Shown one piece after another: positions 33,547-41,826 of a stretch of DNA of 64,000 nt. The stretch comes from Saccharothrix luteola. Lineage in GTDB: Bacteria; Actinomycetota; Actinomycetes; Mycobacteriales; Pseudonocardiaceae. Location: NCBI RefSeq assembly GCF_020859565.1, contig NZ_JAJHUO010000037.1, forward strand, positions 35,775 to 99,774, written 5' to 3'. The notes beneath the pieces are model-generated. The model saw only the letters and a program-made list of their open reading frames with translations. It was not told the origin of the DNA and searched no databases. Position 1 is the first letter of the stretch. Every line of letters begins with the position of its first letter. A program made the translations under genes and the position numbers.

Positions 33547-33789
33547 GTGACGGACGATGAACTAGTCGAGCGAATCACCCGGCTGGTCGACGAAGAACAC
33601 CGGTTGGAGGGATCGCGCATCGGCAAGGGCCTGAGCGAGGGCGACGCCCGACGGCTGCGCGACCTCGAAGTCGCCCTGGACCAGACCTGGGACCTCCTGC
33701 GCCAACGCCGAGCGCGCCGGGCGGCGGGCATGGACCCGGACGCCGCCGAGGCCCGCGACCCCCGCACCGTGGAGGGTTACCGCCAGTAG
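33547..33789 (+). CDS. DUF2630-family small protein
   Basis: An 80-residue helical protein: ITRLVDEEHRLEGSR then RRLRDLEVALDQTWDLLRQR and RRAAGMDPDAAEAR, ending VEGYRQ, all characteristic of DUF2630. GTG start preceded by GGAGGAG. Cytoplasmic, function unknown; common in actinobacteria and usually a stand-alone gene. Confidence 0.9.
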   Translation: MTDDELVERITRLVDEEHRLEGSRIGKGLSEGDARRLRDLEVALDQTWDLLRQRRARRAAGMDPDAAEARDPRTVEGYRQ

Positions 33790-33802
33790 TCGGGTGCGGG
33801 CG

Positions 33803-33833
33803 TTGACTCGTCCCTTGGGGCAGCCCGCAAGGT
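33803..33833 (+). promoter_or_regulatory. MerR-type promoter with 19-bp spacer
   Basis: TTGACT (33803-33808), 19-base spacer containing the dyad CCCTTGGGG, CAAGGT (33828-33833). The over-long spacer with a central dyad is the hallmark of promoters that MerR proteins untwist. The ATG of the MerR gene lies seven bases beyond the -10, consistent with a leaderless, autoregulated transcript. Confidence 0.6.
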
Positions 33834-33840
33834 CGTCGCC

Positions 33841-34668
33841 ATGGAGGATGTGGCGGTGGCACGGCTACTGGGGATCGGCGAGTTCGCCCGCCGGTCGCGG
33901 CTGTCGGTGAAGGCGCTGCGGTTGTACGAACGCCAGGGCCTGCTCCGACCGGCCGTGGTCGAGGCGGGCAACGGCTACCGGCGCTACCGGGAGGACCAGC
34001 TCGTCCCGGCCCGCCTGGTCGCGTTGCTGCGCAGGTTGGACATGCCGCTCGCGGTCGTGGCCCGGATCGTCTCCGCGCCCGCGGCCGAGCGGGCCGACCT
34101 GCTCGACGGGTACTGGGCCGAGGTCGAGCACCGGCTGGCCGTGCAGCGCGGCCTGGCCGCCCACCTCCGCGTCGTGTTGTCCGGAGGAAGGGGTCTGTTG
34201 GAGATGTACGAGGTCAAGCAGCGGGAAGTGCCCGACCAGGTGGTCCTGACCGAGCAGCGGCACGTGCTGCAACCGGCGTTGGTGCCGTGGATCGGCGATT
34301 CGCTGGCACGGCTGCACAAGGCGGCCGACGCCTTCGGCGGCGTGTCCGGCGCGACGTTCGTGATCTACCACGGCGAGGTGAACGACGACAGCGACGGGCC
34401 GGTCGAGTCGTGCGTGCCGATCGGCGTGGCCGAGCCGCCGACCGGGTCGGCGGCCAGGGTGGAGCCCGCGCACCGGGAGGCGTACGTGCGGCTGACCAAG
34501 GCGCAGGTGGTCTTCCCGCAGATCCTGTCGGCCTACGACGCCGTCGCCGTGTGGATCAAGGAGAACGGTTTCGCGGTCCACGACGCGCCGCGCGAGGTCT
34601 ACTTCGCGGACTTCGACGCGGCCGGCCCCGACGACGAGGTCTGCGACATCGCCTTCCCGATGCGCTGA
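33841..34668 (+). CDS. MerR-family regulator with GyrI-like effector domain (BmrR type)
   Basis: A 275-residue one-component activator. The MerR winged helix covers residues 8-75 (LLGIGEFARRSRLSVKALRL, YERQGLLRPAV, YRRYREDQ), then a coiled-coil dimer helix, then a GyrI-like multidrug-binding domain from about 120 (YEVKQREVPDQVVLTEQR) to YFADFDAAGPDDEVCDIAFP. The effector domain ends with the family acid-rich strand. ATG 33841 fits the leaderless promoter geometry; GTG 33856, eight bases after GGAGG, is an alternative start. No efflux gene is adjacent, so its regulon may be itself or lie elsewhere. Confidence 0.9.
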   Translation: MEDVAVARLLGIGEFARRSRLSVKALRLYERQGLLRPAVVEAGNGYRRYREDQLVPARLVALLRRLDMPLAVVARIVSAPAAERADLLDGYWAEVEHRLAVQRGLAAHLRVVLSGGRGLLEMYEVKQREVPDQVVLTEQRHVLQPALVPWIGDSLARLHKAADAFGGVSGATFVIYHGEVNDDSDGPVESCVPIGVAEPPTGSAARVEPAHREAYVRLTKAQVVFPQILSAYDAVAVWIKENGFAVHDAPREVYFADFDAAGPDDEVCDIAFPMR

Positions 34669-34678
34669 CCACCACACC

Positions 34679-34716
34679 GACCGCGCGGGAACGGCCACAC
34701 GCCCACCCGCGCGGTC
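34679..34716. terminator. Terminator between MerR and recD2 genes
   Basis: Perfect 11-bp stem GACCGCGCGGG (34679-34689) and CCCGCGCGGTC (34706-34716), 16-base loop, between convergent genes. Confidence 0.75.
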
Positions 34717-34757
34717 ACCCAGCGCCGCGACGGCCCCAGCGCCGCAGACCCGTCGAC

Positions 34758-36923
34758 TCAGACGAGCCGCGCCAGCCGGTGGTCGAGCGCCGTGTGCCGA
34801 CGTCCCGCACCCACGGTGCGGACCGCCTGCCCGATCGCCTTGCGCGACCCGACCAGCACGACCAGCTTCTTCGCCCGCGTGACCGCCGTGTAGAGCAGGT
34901 TGCGCTGCAACATCATCCACGCGCTGGTCGTGATCGGGATGACGACGCACGGGTACTCGCTGCCCTGCGAGCGGTGGATCGTCATGGCGTAGGCGTGGGT
35001 CAGCTCGTCCAGCTCGCCGAACTCGTAGTCGACGTCCTCGTCCTCGTCGGTCCGCACGGTCAGCTTCTGCTCCACCACGTCGATCGCGGTGACGATGCCG
35101 AGCGTGCCGTTGAAGACGTTCTTGTCGTAGTTGTTGCGCATCTGGGTGACCTTGTCGCCGACCCGGAAGACCCGGCCGCCGAACCGGCGTTCCGGCAGGT
35201 CCGGTTTGGACGGTGTCAAAGCCTCCTGCAGCAACGCGTTCAGCCCGCCCGCGCCCGCCGGACCCCGGTGCATCGGCGCGAGCACCTGCACGTCCGTGCG
35301 CGGCTTGAGCCCGAACTTGCGCGGGATGCGGTTGGCGACGACGTCGACCACCAGCGCCGCCGCCTCCTCGGCCTCCTCCACCGGGAACAGGAAGAAGTCC
35401 GGCATCCCCTGCACGACCGGGTAGTCGCCGTTGTTGATCCGGTGCGCGTTGGTCACCACGCCGGACTGCTGCGCCTGCCGGAAGATGTGCGTGAGCCGGA
35501 CGTTCGGGATCGGGCTCTCGGCGGACAGCACGTCGCGCAGCACCTCGCCCGCGCCGACGGACGGCAGCTGGTCGACGTCGCCGACCAGCAGCAGGTGCGC
35601 GCCCGGCGCGACCGCCTTGACGAGCTTGTTCGCCAGCAGCAGGTCCAGCATCGACGCCTCGTCCACGACCACGAGGTCCGCGTCGAGCGGCCGGTCGCGG
35701 TCGTAGGCCGCGTCACCGCCGGGCTTGAGCTCCAGCAGCCGGTGCACGGTGCGCGCCTCGTGCCCGGTCAGCTCGGTCAACCGCTTGGCCGCCCGGCCGG
35801 TCGGCGCGGCCAGCACCACCTTCGCGCCCTTGGCCACCGCCAGCTTCACGATCGACCGCACGGTGAAGCTCTTGCCGCACCCCGGACCGCCCGTCAGCAC
35901 GGCCACCTTCCGGCTCAACGCCAACCGGACGGCGTCGCGCTGCTTGTCCTCCAACGACGCCCCGAGCCACGCGAACGCGCGGTCCCAGTCGACCTGCCGG
36001 AACGCGGGCATCCGCTCCTCGTCGGTCCTGAGCAGCCGCAACAGCTGGCTCGCCAACGAGATCTCGGCCCGGTGGAACGCCACCAGGTAGATGCCCGGCT
36101 CGCCGTCCGGCATGATCTCGCGGACCACGCCCTCCTCCGCCACCAGCTCGGCCAGGCACTCGATCACGAGGCCCGCGTCGACCTGGAGGATCTTGATCGC
36201 GTCGCCGATGAGCTCGTTCTCGGGCAGGTAGCAGTTGCCGTCGTTGGTCGCCTCGGACAGCGTGAACTGCAGCCCGGCCTTCACCCGCTGCGGGCTGTCG
36301 TGCGGGATGCCGACGGCCTTCGCGATCAGGTCGGCGGTGCGGAACCCGATGCCCCACACGTCGTTGGCCAGCCGGTAGGGCTCCTCGCGGACGACCTCGA
36401 TCGCCTTGTCGTTGTACTGCTTGTAGATGCGCACCGCCAACGACGTCGACACGCCGACGCCCTGGAGGAAGACCATGACCTCCTTGATCGCCTTCTGCTC
36501 CTCCCACGCGTCGGCGATCAGCTTCGTGCGCTTCGGGCCGAGCTTGGGCACCTCGATCAGGCGCTGCGGCTCGTGCTCGATGACGTCCAGCGCGTCCACC
36601 CCGAAGTGGGTGACGATCCGGTCGGCCAGCACCGGCCCGATGCCCTTGATCAGGCCGGAGCCAAGGTAGCGGCGGATGCCCTGGATGGTGGCCGGCAGCA
36701 CGGTCGTGTAGTCGTCGACGTGGAACTGCTTGCCGTACTGGGGGTGCGAGCCCCACCGGCCGCGCATCCGGATCGACTCGCCCGGCTGCGCCCCGAGCAG
36801 CGACCCGACCACGGTGACCAGGTCGCCGCCGCGGCCGGGGTCGACGCGGGCGACCGTGTAGCCGGTCTCCTCGTTGGCGAACGTGATCCGCTCCAGCACC
36901 GCTTCCAGGACCGCGTCAGCCAC
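34758..36923 (-). CDS. recD2: RecD2-type SF1B DNA helicase
   Basis: A 721-residue 5'-3' DNA helicase of the RecD-like family that acts without RecBC. The N-terminal OB-like and HhH regions are typical (ITFANEETGYTVARVDPGRG, GIRRYLGSGLIKGIGPVLAD). Walker A is LTGGPGCGKSFTVRSIV near residue 345, Walker B DADLVVVDEASMLDLLLANK near 415, and the C-terminal UvrD-like motif VI is ELTHAYAMTIHRSQGSEYPC near 645 followed by LYTAVTRAKKLVVLVGS. Full length for RecD2. ATG 36923. A role in DNA repair and fork maintenance is known for Bacillus and Deinococcus homologues. Confidence 0.95.
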   Translation of the reverse strand: MADAVLEAVLERITFANEETGYTVARVDPGRGGDLVTVVGSLLGAQPGESIRMRGRWGSHPQYGKQFHVDDYTTVLPATIQGIRRYLGSGLIKGIGPVLADRIVTHFGVDALDVIEHEPQRLIEVPKLGPKRTKLIADAWEEQKAIKEVMVFLQGVGVSTSLAVRIYKQYNDKAIEVVREEPYRLANDVWGIGFRTADLIAKAVGIPHDSPQRVKAGLQFTLSEATNDGNCYLPENELIGDAIKILQVDAGLVIECLAELVAEEGVVREIMPDGEPGIYLVAFHRAEISLASQLLRLLRTDEERMPAFRQVDWDRAFAWLGASLEDKQRDAVRLALSRKVAVLTGGPGCGKSFTVRSIVKLAVAKGAKVVLAAPTGRAAKRLTELTGHEARTVHRLLELKPGGDAAYDRDRPLDADLVVVDEASMLDLLLANKLVKAVAPGAHLLLVGDVDQLPSVGAGEVLRDVLSAESPIPNVRLTHIFRQAQQSGVVTNAHRINNGDYPVVQGMPDFFLFPVEEAEEAAALVVDVVANRIPRKFGLKPRTDVQVLAPMHRGPAGAGGLNALLQEALTPSKPDLPERRFGGRVFRVGDKVTQMRNNYDKNVFNGTLGIVTAIDVVEQKLTVRTDEDEDVDYEFGELDELTHAYAMTIHRSQGSEYPCVVIPITTSAWMMLQRNLLYTAVTRAKKLVVLVGSRKAIGQAVRTVGAGRRHTALDHRLARLV

Positions 36924-36959
36924 CGGGTCACCCTAGGACGTGCCACCGACGGCCGGCGG

Positions 36960-38054
36960 TCAGGGCCAGAGCAGCGGCCGGCCGCCGTACTCGCCCACGA
37001 CCACGCCGCGGTCGTTGATGCCCTGGGCGAAGCCGTAGGTCCCGGACGGCACCGGCAGCAACGCCACCTCGCCCGACGACGACCAGCGGATCGGCCGGTT
37101 GTACCGGCTGATCGCCGTGCCGGCGGCCACGCCGCGGTCGTTGAGCTCCAGCACCTCGCCCGCCCCGTACCCGTCCGGCAGCGCCATGACCGACACGGCG
37201 CCGTCGGCCGACCACTTCACCGGACGGCCCTTCACCTGGCCGTACGCGGCGCCCTCCGCGTCGACCGCGTGCAGGAAGCTGTGGTACCCGGTCGGCGTCG
37301 GCACCTCGCCCAGCGCCGTGCCGTCCCACCGCAGGCCGAAGCCGGTCCGGTCGCCGCGCTGGATCCTGCCGACGACGTACCGCCCGTTCACGTCCGCCAC
37401 GGAGGAGTACGTGGCGTCGGGCACCACGCCCAGGACCGTGAGCACCCCGTCGTCCCACCGCACGTAGTGGACGAGGTCGTCGGCCGTGGTGGCGGTGCCC
37501 GCGATGGCGCCCGCCTCGTCGATCGCGGTCGCCTCGGTCGCCGGCGCGAGTCCCGGCAGCGCGGTCGCGGTCCCGTCGCGGTCCCACCGGACGGCACGGC
37601 GGACGCCGGTGGCGTAGTCACCGCTGTAGCCGACGACCGTGCCGCTGTCGTTCACCGCGACGGCGAAGCTGTAGGTGTCGCCGGGCGGGAGGTCGAGGAC
37701 GGTCGTGGAGCCGTCCGGGTTCCACCGGGTCGCCTGCGAGTTGCGGACGGGCGTGCTCGTGTTGCCGTACGCCGCGCCGTCCGCGTCGACCCCGAAGACC
37801 TTCCCGGGAGTGGCGCCCGCCGGCGGCACCAGCTCGCTGATCCGGCCTTCGGCGTCCCACCGCACGGGCCGCGACTTGCCCTCCGCGTTGGTGGAGCGGC
37901 CGACGACCACGCCGGCGTCGTTGACGTCGACCGCCGACCCCTTCGCACCGCCGGGCAGCATGGCGAGCTCCACGTACCCCGGCTCGGCAGCCGCCGCCGG
38001 AGCTGCCGAGAACACCGAAACGAGCGCCAACGCGGCGCCCAACGTCCGTCGCAC
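36960..38054 (-). CDS. Secreted seven-repeat (HAF-like) beta-propeller protein
   Basis: A 364-residue exported protein. A signal peptide (LGAALALVSVFSAAPAAAAE) is followed by seven repeats of about 45 residues, each with a 'D-x-N-D-x-G-x-V-x-G' strand and an R-W-x-x-x-G turn: VRWDAEG, TRWNPDG, VRWDRDG, VRWDDG, LRWDG, VKWSADG, IRWSSSG, and a final PLLW that would close the ring. This predicts a seven-bladed propeller of the HAF type, with no catalytic residues evident. GTG 38054 follows AGGAGGT. A perfect CebR-type operator lies 53 bp upstream, suggesting induction by cello-oligosaccharides and hence a carbohydrate-related extracellular role. Confidence 0.82.
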   Translation of the reverse strand: MRRTLGAALALVSVFSAAPAAAAEPGYVELAMLPGGAKGSAVDVNDAGVVVGRSTNAEGKSRPVRWDAEGRISELVPPAGATPGKVFGVDADGAAYGNTSTPVRNSQATRWNPDGSTTVLDLPPGDTYSFAVAVNDSGTVVGYSGDYATGVRRAVRWDRDGTATALPGLAPATEATAIDEAGAIAGTATTADDLVHYVRWDDGVLTVLGVVPDATYSSVADVNGRYVVGRIQRGDRTGFGLRWDGTALGEVPTPTGYHSFLHAVDAEGAAYGQVKGRPVKWSADGAVSVMALPDGYGAGEVLELNDRGVAAGTAISRYNRPIRWSSSGEVALLPVPSGTYGFAQGINDRGVVVGEYGGRPLLWP

Positions 38055-38106
38055 GACCAGACCTCCTCGTCGAAGTCCCGCCCGACCCCAGCTAACCAGG
38101 CCCGGA

Positions 38107-38122
38107 CTGGGAGCGCTCCCAG
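38107..38122. promoter_or_regulatory. CebR-type LacI-family operator
   Basis: CTGGGAGCGCTCCCAG is a perfect 16-bp palindrome containing TGGGAGCGCTCCCA, the published binding site of the cellobiose-responsive repressor CebR in Streptomyces. It is 53 bp upstream of the propeller gene and 98 bp upstream of the divergent response regulator gene; the former is the likelier target. Confidence 0.7.
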
Positions 38123-38220
38123 ATTCATCCGTTCGCCCCGGCACGGGGTCTGACCGGTCTCCACAGGACGTTCACAACTCGCGCCGGTGACCTCCACGGC
38201 TCCCACATAGAGTCGGCCGC

Positions 38221-38895
38221 ATGACACGCCGGATTCTGGTGGTCGAGGACGACCTCACCATCGCCGAGTCCGTGGCCGCGAGGCTGCGGGCCGAGGGGTT
38301 CGAGGTCGAGCTGGCGCACGACGGTCCGTCGGCCGTCTCGCGTGCCCGGGACGTGCGGCCCGACCTGGTCGTGCTGGACGTGATGCTGCCGGGGTTCGAC
38401 GGGCTGGAGGTGTGCCGCCGGATCCAGGCCGAGCGTCCCGTGCCGGTGCTCATGCTGACCGCCCGCGGTGACGAGACGGACCTGCTGGTCGGTCTCGCGG
38501 TCGGTGCGGACGACTACCTGACCAAGCCGTTCTCGATCCGCGAGCTGGCCGCGCGCGTGCACGCGTTGTTGCGGCGGGTGGAGCGGGCGGCGTCGGCGGC
38601 GGCGCACCGGATCACGGTGGCCGACCTGGAGATCGACCTGGCCGAGCGGCGGGTCGTGCGCGGAGGGGCGGAGGCGCACTTGACGCCGACCGAGTTCGAA
38701 CTGCTGGTGCACCTCGCCGAACGGCCGCGGGCCGTGCAGTCGCGGGAACGGCTGCTCAGCGAGGTGTGGGGCTGGGCCGACGGCACGGGCACGCGGACGG
38801 TCGACAGCCACATCAAGGCGTTGCGGCGGAAGCTGGGTACCGACCTGATCCGGACCGTGCACGGGATCGGGTACGCGTTGGAGGTGCCTCGGTGA
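38221..38895 (+). CDS. OmpR-family two-component response regulator
   Basis: A 224-residue regulator. Receiver domain 1-118: acidic pocket VVEDD, phosphoacceptor aspartate in PDLVVLDVMLPGFDGLEV (Asp53 region), TAR near 80 and Lys102 in DYLTKPFSIREL. Winged-helix domain 128-222: LTPTEFELLVHLAERPRAVQ, RTVDSHIKALRRKLG. The gene overlaps the histidine kinase gene by four bases, so they form a cognate pair. Signal and regulon unknown. Confidence 0.95.
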   Translation: MTRRILVVEDDLTIAESVAARLRAEGFEVELAHDGPSAVSRARDVRPDLVVLDVMLPGFDGLEVCRRIQAERPVPVLMLTARGDETDLLVGLAVGADDYLTKPFSIRELAARVHALLRRVERAASAAAHRITVADLEIDLAERRVVRGGAEAHLTPTEFELLVHLAERPRAVQSRERLLSEVWGWADGTGTRTVDSHIKALRRKLGTDLIRTVHGIGYALEVPR

Positions 38896-39953
38896 CCTTG
38901 CGCTCGGCGCTCGACACGACCCTCGAACTCCTGCCGCGCCCGTTGGACCCGGTGCGGTCGATCAAGTTGAAGCTGGGGATCCTGCTGGTGTCCGCGATGG
39001 CGGCCGGGTTCACCTACTTCTGGTACCGCATCCAGTGGCTCGCGCCGGGTACCACGTTCGGGACGATCGCGATCGTCCTGGTGACCTCGCAGATCCTCGC
39101 GCACGGGATGACCCGCCCGTTGCGCGAGATGACGGCCGCGGTGCGGGCGATGCGGGCCGGCGACTACAGCAGGCGGGTGCGCGCGACGGCGCGGGACGAG
39201 GTCGGCGAGCTGGCCGGGGCGTTCAACCAGATGGCGGCGGACCTCGGTGCGGCGGACCAGCAAAGGCGAGAGCTGATCGCAAACGTCTCGCACGAGTTGC
39301 GAACACCGATCACCGCTCTGCAGAACGTGCTGGAGAACGTCGTGGACGGCGTGGCCCAGCCTGACGCCGCCACCATGCGGACAGCCTTGGCGCAGACCGA
39401 ACGACTCGGCCGATTGGTCACGGAATTGCTGGACCTGTCCCGCATCGACGCCGGAGCGCACAGGTTGGACAAGGCCGAATTCGCCTTGGAGCCACTGCTG
39501 TCGGAAGTCGTAGCAGAGGCTTCGGTAGCCGCTCGAGGGGTGCGGTTCACCGTTGACGTCTCACCACCATCAGCAACCGTCTACGCCGACGAGGCCCGCC
39601 TGGCCCAAGTGGTCGCCAACCTACTGGACAACGCCGTCCGGCACGGCCCGGCGGGCGGCGAGGTGAGGGTATCGGCCACGGTCGGCGCGGACCTGGTCCT
39701 GGAGGTCGCCGACGACGGTCCGGGCATCGCACCACAGGACCGTGAACGGGTCTTCGAACGCTTCACCCGGGGTGAACGCGCGGGCGGCGGCGGCACAGGC
39801 TTGGGACTGAACATCGCGCGCTGGGTAGTGGACCTGCACGGCGGCACCATCGCCGTGGTCGACGGCCCAGGCTGCCAGATCCGCGCCACCCTCCCCGCCA
39901 CCTGCCCACCAACTCAAACCCACACCACACCAACCACTCCCACCCCAACCTGA
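38892..39953 (+). CDS. HAMP-domain sensor histidine kinase
   Basis: A 353-residue membrane kinase paired with the preceding response regulator. Two helices (SIKLKLGILLVSAMAAGFTY; FGTIAIVLVTSQILAHGM) enclose only about ten extracytoplasmic residues, so it probably senses within the membrane. HAMP 75-130 (TRPLREMTAAVRAMRAGDYS), H-box LIANVSHELRTPITALQNVL, N-box VVANLLDNAVRHG, G-boxes DDGPGIAPQD and GTGLGLNIARW. GTG start within the GTGA overlap. The last 20 residues are Thr/Pro low complexity (PTQTHTTPTTPTPT), coded by the C/A-rich repeat tract that continues past the stop, hinting at repeat expansion into the gene end. Confidence 0.93.
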   Translation: MTLRSALDTTLELLPRPLDPVRSIKLKLGILLVSAMAAGFTYFWYRIQWLAPGTTFGTIAIVLVTSQILAHGMTRPLREMTAAVRAMRAGDYSRRVRATARDEVGELAGAFNQMAADLGAADQQRRELIANVSHELRTPITALQNVLENVVDGVAQPDAATMRTALAQTERLGRLVTELLDLSRIDAGAHRLDKAEFALEPLLSEVVAEASVAARGVRFTVDVSPPSATVYADEARLAQVVANLLDNAVRHGPAGGEVRVSATVGADLVLEVADDGPGIAPQDRERVFERFTRGERAGGGGTGLGLNIARWVVDLHGGTIAVVDGPGCQIRATLPATCPPTQTHTTPTTPTPT

Positions 39954-40111
39954 CCCCACCAACTCAAACCCACACCCACCCCACCACCACGCACCACGCA
40001 CCACAGCCGACCCACCCGCCGCACCGCGCACCCAACCCGACCCCACCTCCAACGCAGACCTCGCTCGCCCACCGCCCCACCTCACACCGCAGCCGACCCA
40101 CCCGCCGCACC
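39905..40111. repeat. C/A-rich low-complexity region with direct repeats
   Basis: The plus strand is almost free of G in long stretches. CCCACCAACTCAAACCCACA occurs at 39905 and 39955 (50 bp apart); CAGCCGACCCACCCGCCGCA occurs at 40004 and 40090. It starts inside the kinase gene tail and covers the first part of a 505-bp gap with no gene. The strand asymmetry could favour R-loops or simply reflect repeat slippage. Confidence 0.75.
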
Positions 40112-40143
40112 CCCGCCACCACCCGCCCTCCCAACAGAAGGGC

Positions 40144-40281
40144 TTCGTGTCATCCCGCCGACCTGGCTCCGCCCTACCGCGCGTGTCAAGGGGGCTGTGC
40201 GTCCCCTACCCGGTCGTGCACTGATGACCGCCCCCTTGATACGTGTGGTAGCCCGTAGGGAGGTCGGTGGGATGACACGAA
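40144..40281. repeat. Long imperfect inverted repeat (52-bp arms), MITE- or RNA-like element
   Basis: Left arm 40144-40195 begins TTCGTGTCATCCC, right arm 40230-40281 ends GGGATGACACGAA. In the inner 50 bp, 41 positions pair exactly and four of the nine mismatches are G-T, which pair as G-U in plus-strand RNA. Loop of 34 bases. No ORF. Downstream lie short ATCCCTT repeats (40364-40388) and then the DUF4153-like gene. It could be a miniature transposable element, an untranslated RNA or a processing site. Confidence 0.8.
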
Positions 40282-40458
40282 ACCCGACCAACAACGGACC
40301 CGCAGCCTGACCGCAAACCCCGTCATCCTGCTGATCTGCCCGTCCGGCGAGGACTCTTTAAATCCCTTATCCCTTAATCCCTTGAATCCTCACATCCCCA
40401 AACCACACCCGCCACGACCCCGCGGGCGATGGCGCATGCCCACGCCCTGGAGACACGC

Positions 40459-41826
40459 ATGACCCCCGTGACCCCCGTGACCCCCGTGACCCCCATGACC
40501 CCCAACCGCGTACTGCTCACCGGCGCCGCCGCCGGCCTGGGAGCAGCCGTCCTGCTCCCCCTCGACAAACCCGGCCTCGGCTGGTCCCTGACCGCGATCA
40601 TCGTCTTCACCTTGCTGCGCAAGGTCAACCCAGCCTGGGCCGTCCTCTCCGTCATCCTGTTCGGCGTCGGCGCCTTCATCTCCGCCGACTGGCTCTTCAC
40701 GCTCTGCGCCATCGCCGGCTGCGCCGCCGGCTCGCTCGCGATCGCCGGGGGTCGGACCGCGCGTGGCCTCCTGTCCGGCGCCATCGCCGTACCGGTCGCC
40801 GCGATCAGGGCCCTGCCCTGGGTCGCACGAGGCGTCAAAGAAGGCGGCACGCCCCGCCTCGCCCGCCCGATCCTCGTCACCGCCGGCCTCCTGCTGGTGT
40901 TCGTCCCCCTCCTCGCCGGCGCCGACGCCCGTTTCGCGGAACTGCTCGGCTCCGTCACCCCCGACGAGTCCTCCGGCCAACCGATCGTGCTGTTCCTGGC
41001 CGTCGGCCTCGGCACCGTCGGCGCGGCCTACCTCCTGGTCTCACCACGCCGACCGGATGAGAACAGCGACCTCCCCCGCACGGTCGCGCGACGTGACTGG
41101 GTCCTCCCAGTGGGCGCGCTGGTGCTGCTCTTCGCCGCGTTCGTGGCTGTCCAGATCGACACGCTCTTCGCCGGCGACGAGCACGTCCTCGTCACCCCCG
41201 ACCTCACCTACGCCGACTACGCCCGCAGCGGCTTCTGGCAACTGCTCGCCGTTACCGTGCTCACCCTCGGCGTGATCGCGGTCGTCGCACGCCTCGCCCG
41301 ACTCGACTCACCGACCGACCGCCGCTGGCTGCGCGGCCTGCTCGGCGGGCTCAGCGTGCTCACCCTGGTGATCGTCGCCTCCGCCCTCGCCCGCATGTGG
41401 CTCTACCAGCAGGCCTACGGCTTCACCGTGCTGCGGGTCCTCGTCTCCGCCTGCGAGGTGTGGCTCGGCTTCGTCTACCTGCTGGTCCTGGCGGCGGGGG
41501 TGAAGCTCGAAGCCCGGTGGCTGGCCCGCGCCGTCCTGGGCACGGGGTTCGCCGCGCTGGTCGGGCTCGCCGCGCTCAACCCGGAGCGGTTCATCGCCGA
41601 GCGCAACGTCGACCGCTACCACGCCACCCAGAAGATCGACATCTGGTACCTCGCCCGGCTCTCACCCGACGTGGTGCCCGCCCTTGCCGAACTCCCGGCC
41701 GGCCTGCGCGCCTGCGCCCTGCAGTTCTACTACGTGGAGAACGACGACTGGCGCTCCTGGAACCTCGGCCGGCAGCAGGCCCGGGACGTGCTCCCTCAGC
41801 TCAAACAGGGCGACTGTGAGCCGTGA
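40459..41826 (+). CDS. DUF4153/DUF4173-like multi-pass membrane protein
   Basis: A 455-residue integral membrane protein with about ten helices. Motifs of the family include the YADYARSGFWQLLAVTVLTL segment near 265, QAYGFTVLRVLVSACEVWLG near 325 and NVDRYHATQKIDIWYLARLS near 395. ATG 40459 follows GGAG by eight bases. The first 15 residues are T-P-V/M repeats coded by a 9-bp tandem repeat (GTGACCCCC), so each unit offers another in-frame GTG or ATG start. An upstream ATG at 40429 is less well placed. Function unknown. 26-bp convergent overlap with the hydrolase gene. Confidence 0.85.
   Translation: MTPVTPVTPVTPMTPNRVLLTGAAAGLGAAVLLPLDKPGLGWSLTAIIVFTLLRKVNPAWAVLSVILFGVGAFISADWLFTLCAIAGCAAGSLAIAGGRTARGLLSGAIAVPVAAIRALPWVARGVKEGGTPRLARPILVTAGLLLVFVPLLAGADARFAELLGSVTPDESSGQPIVLFLAVGLGTVGAAYLLVSPRRPDENSDLPRTVARRDWVLPVGALVLLFAAFVAVQIDTLFAGDEHVLVTPDLTYADYARSGFWQLLAVTVLTLGVIAVVARLARLDSPTDRRWLRGLLGGLSVLTLVIVASALARMWLYQQAYGFTVLRVLVSACEVWLGFVYLLVLAAGVKLEARWLARAVLGTGFAALVGLAALNPERFIAERNVDRYHATQKIDIWYLARLSPDVVPALAELPAGLRACALQFYYVENDDWRSWNLGRQQARDVLPQLKQGDCEP

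Noticed and set aside
34287..38153. A 1288-codon open frame on the plus strand opposite recD2 and the propeller gene.
   Set aside because: Composition is dominated by Arg, Val, Asp and His as expected for the antisense of GC-rich codons; recD2 motifs on the minus strand are unambiguous.
39621..40085. Gly/Trp-rich minus-strand frame across the C/A tract.
   Set aside because: Its composition is the complement of the C/A repeats and it overlaps the kinase gene; no start signals.
39954..40458. Search for a tRNA or riboswitch in the long gap after the kinase.
   Set aside because: No cloverleaf or known riboswitch core could be drawn; only the C/A tract, the long inverted repeat and short ATCCCTT repeats were found.
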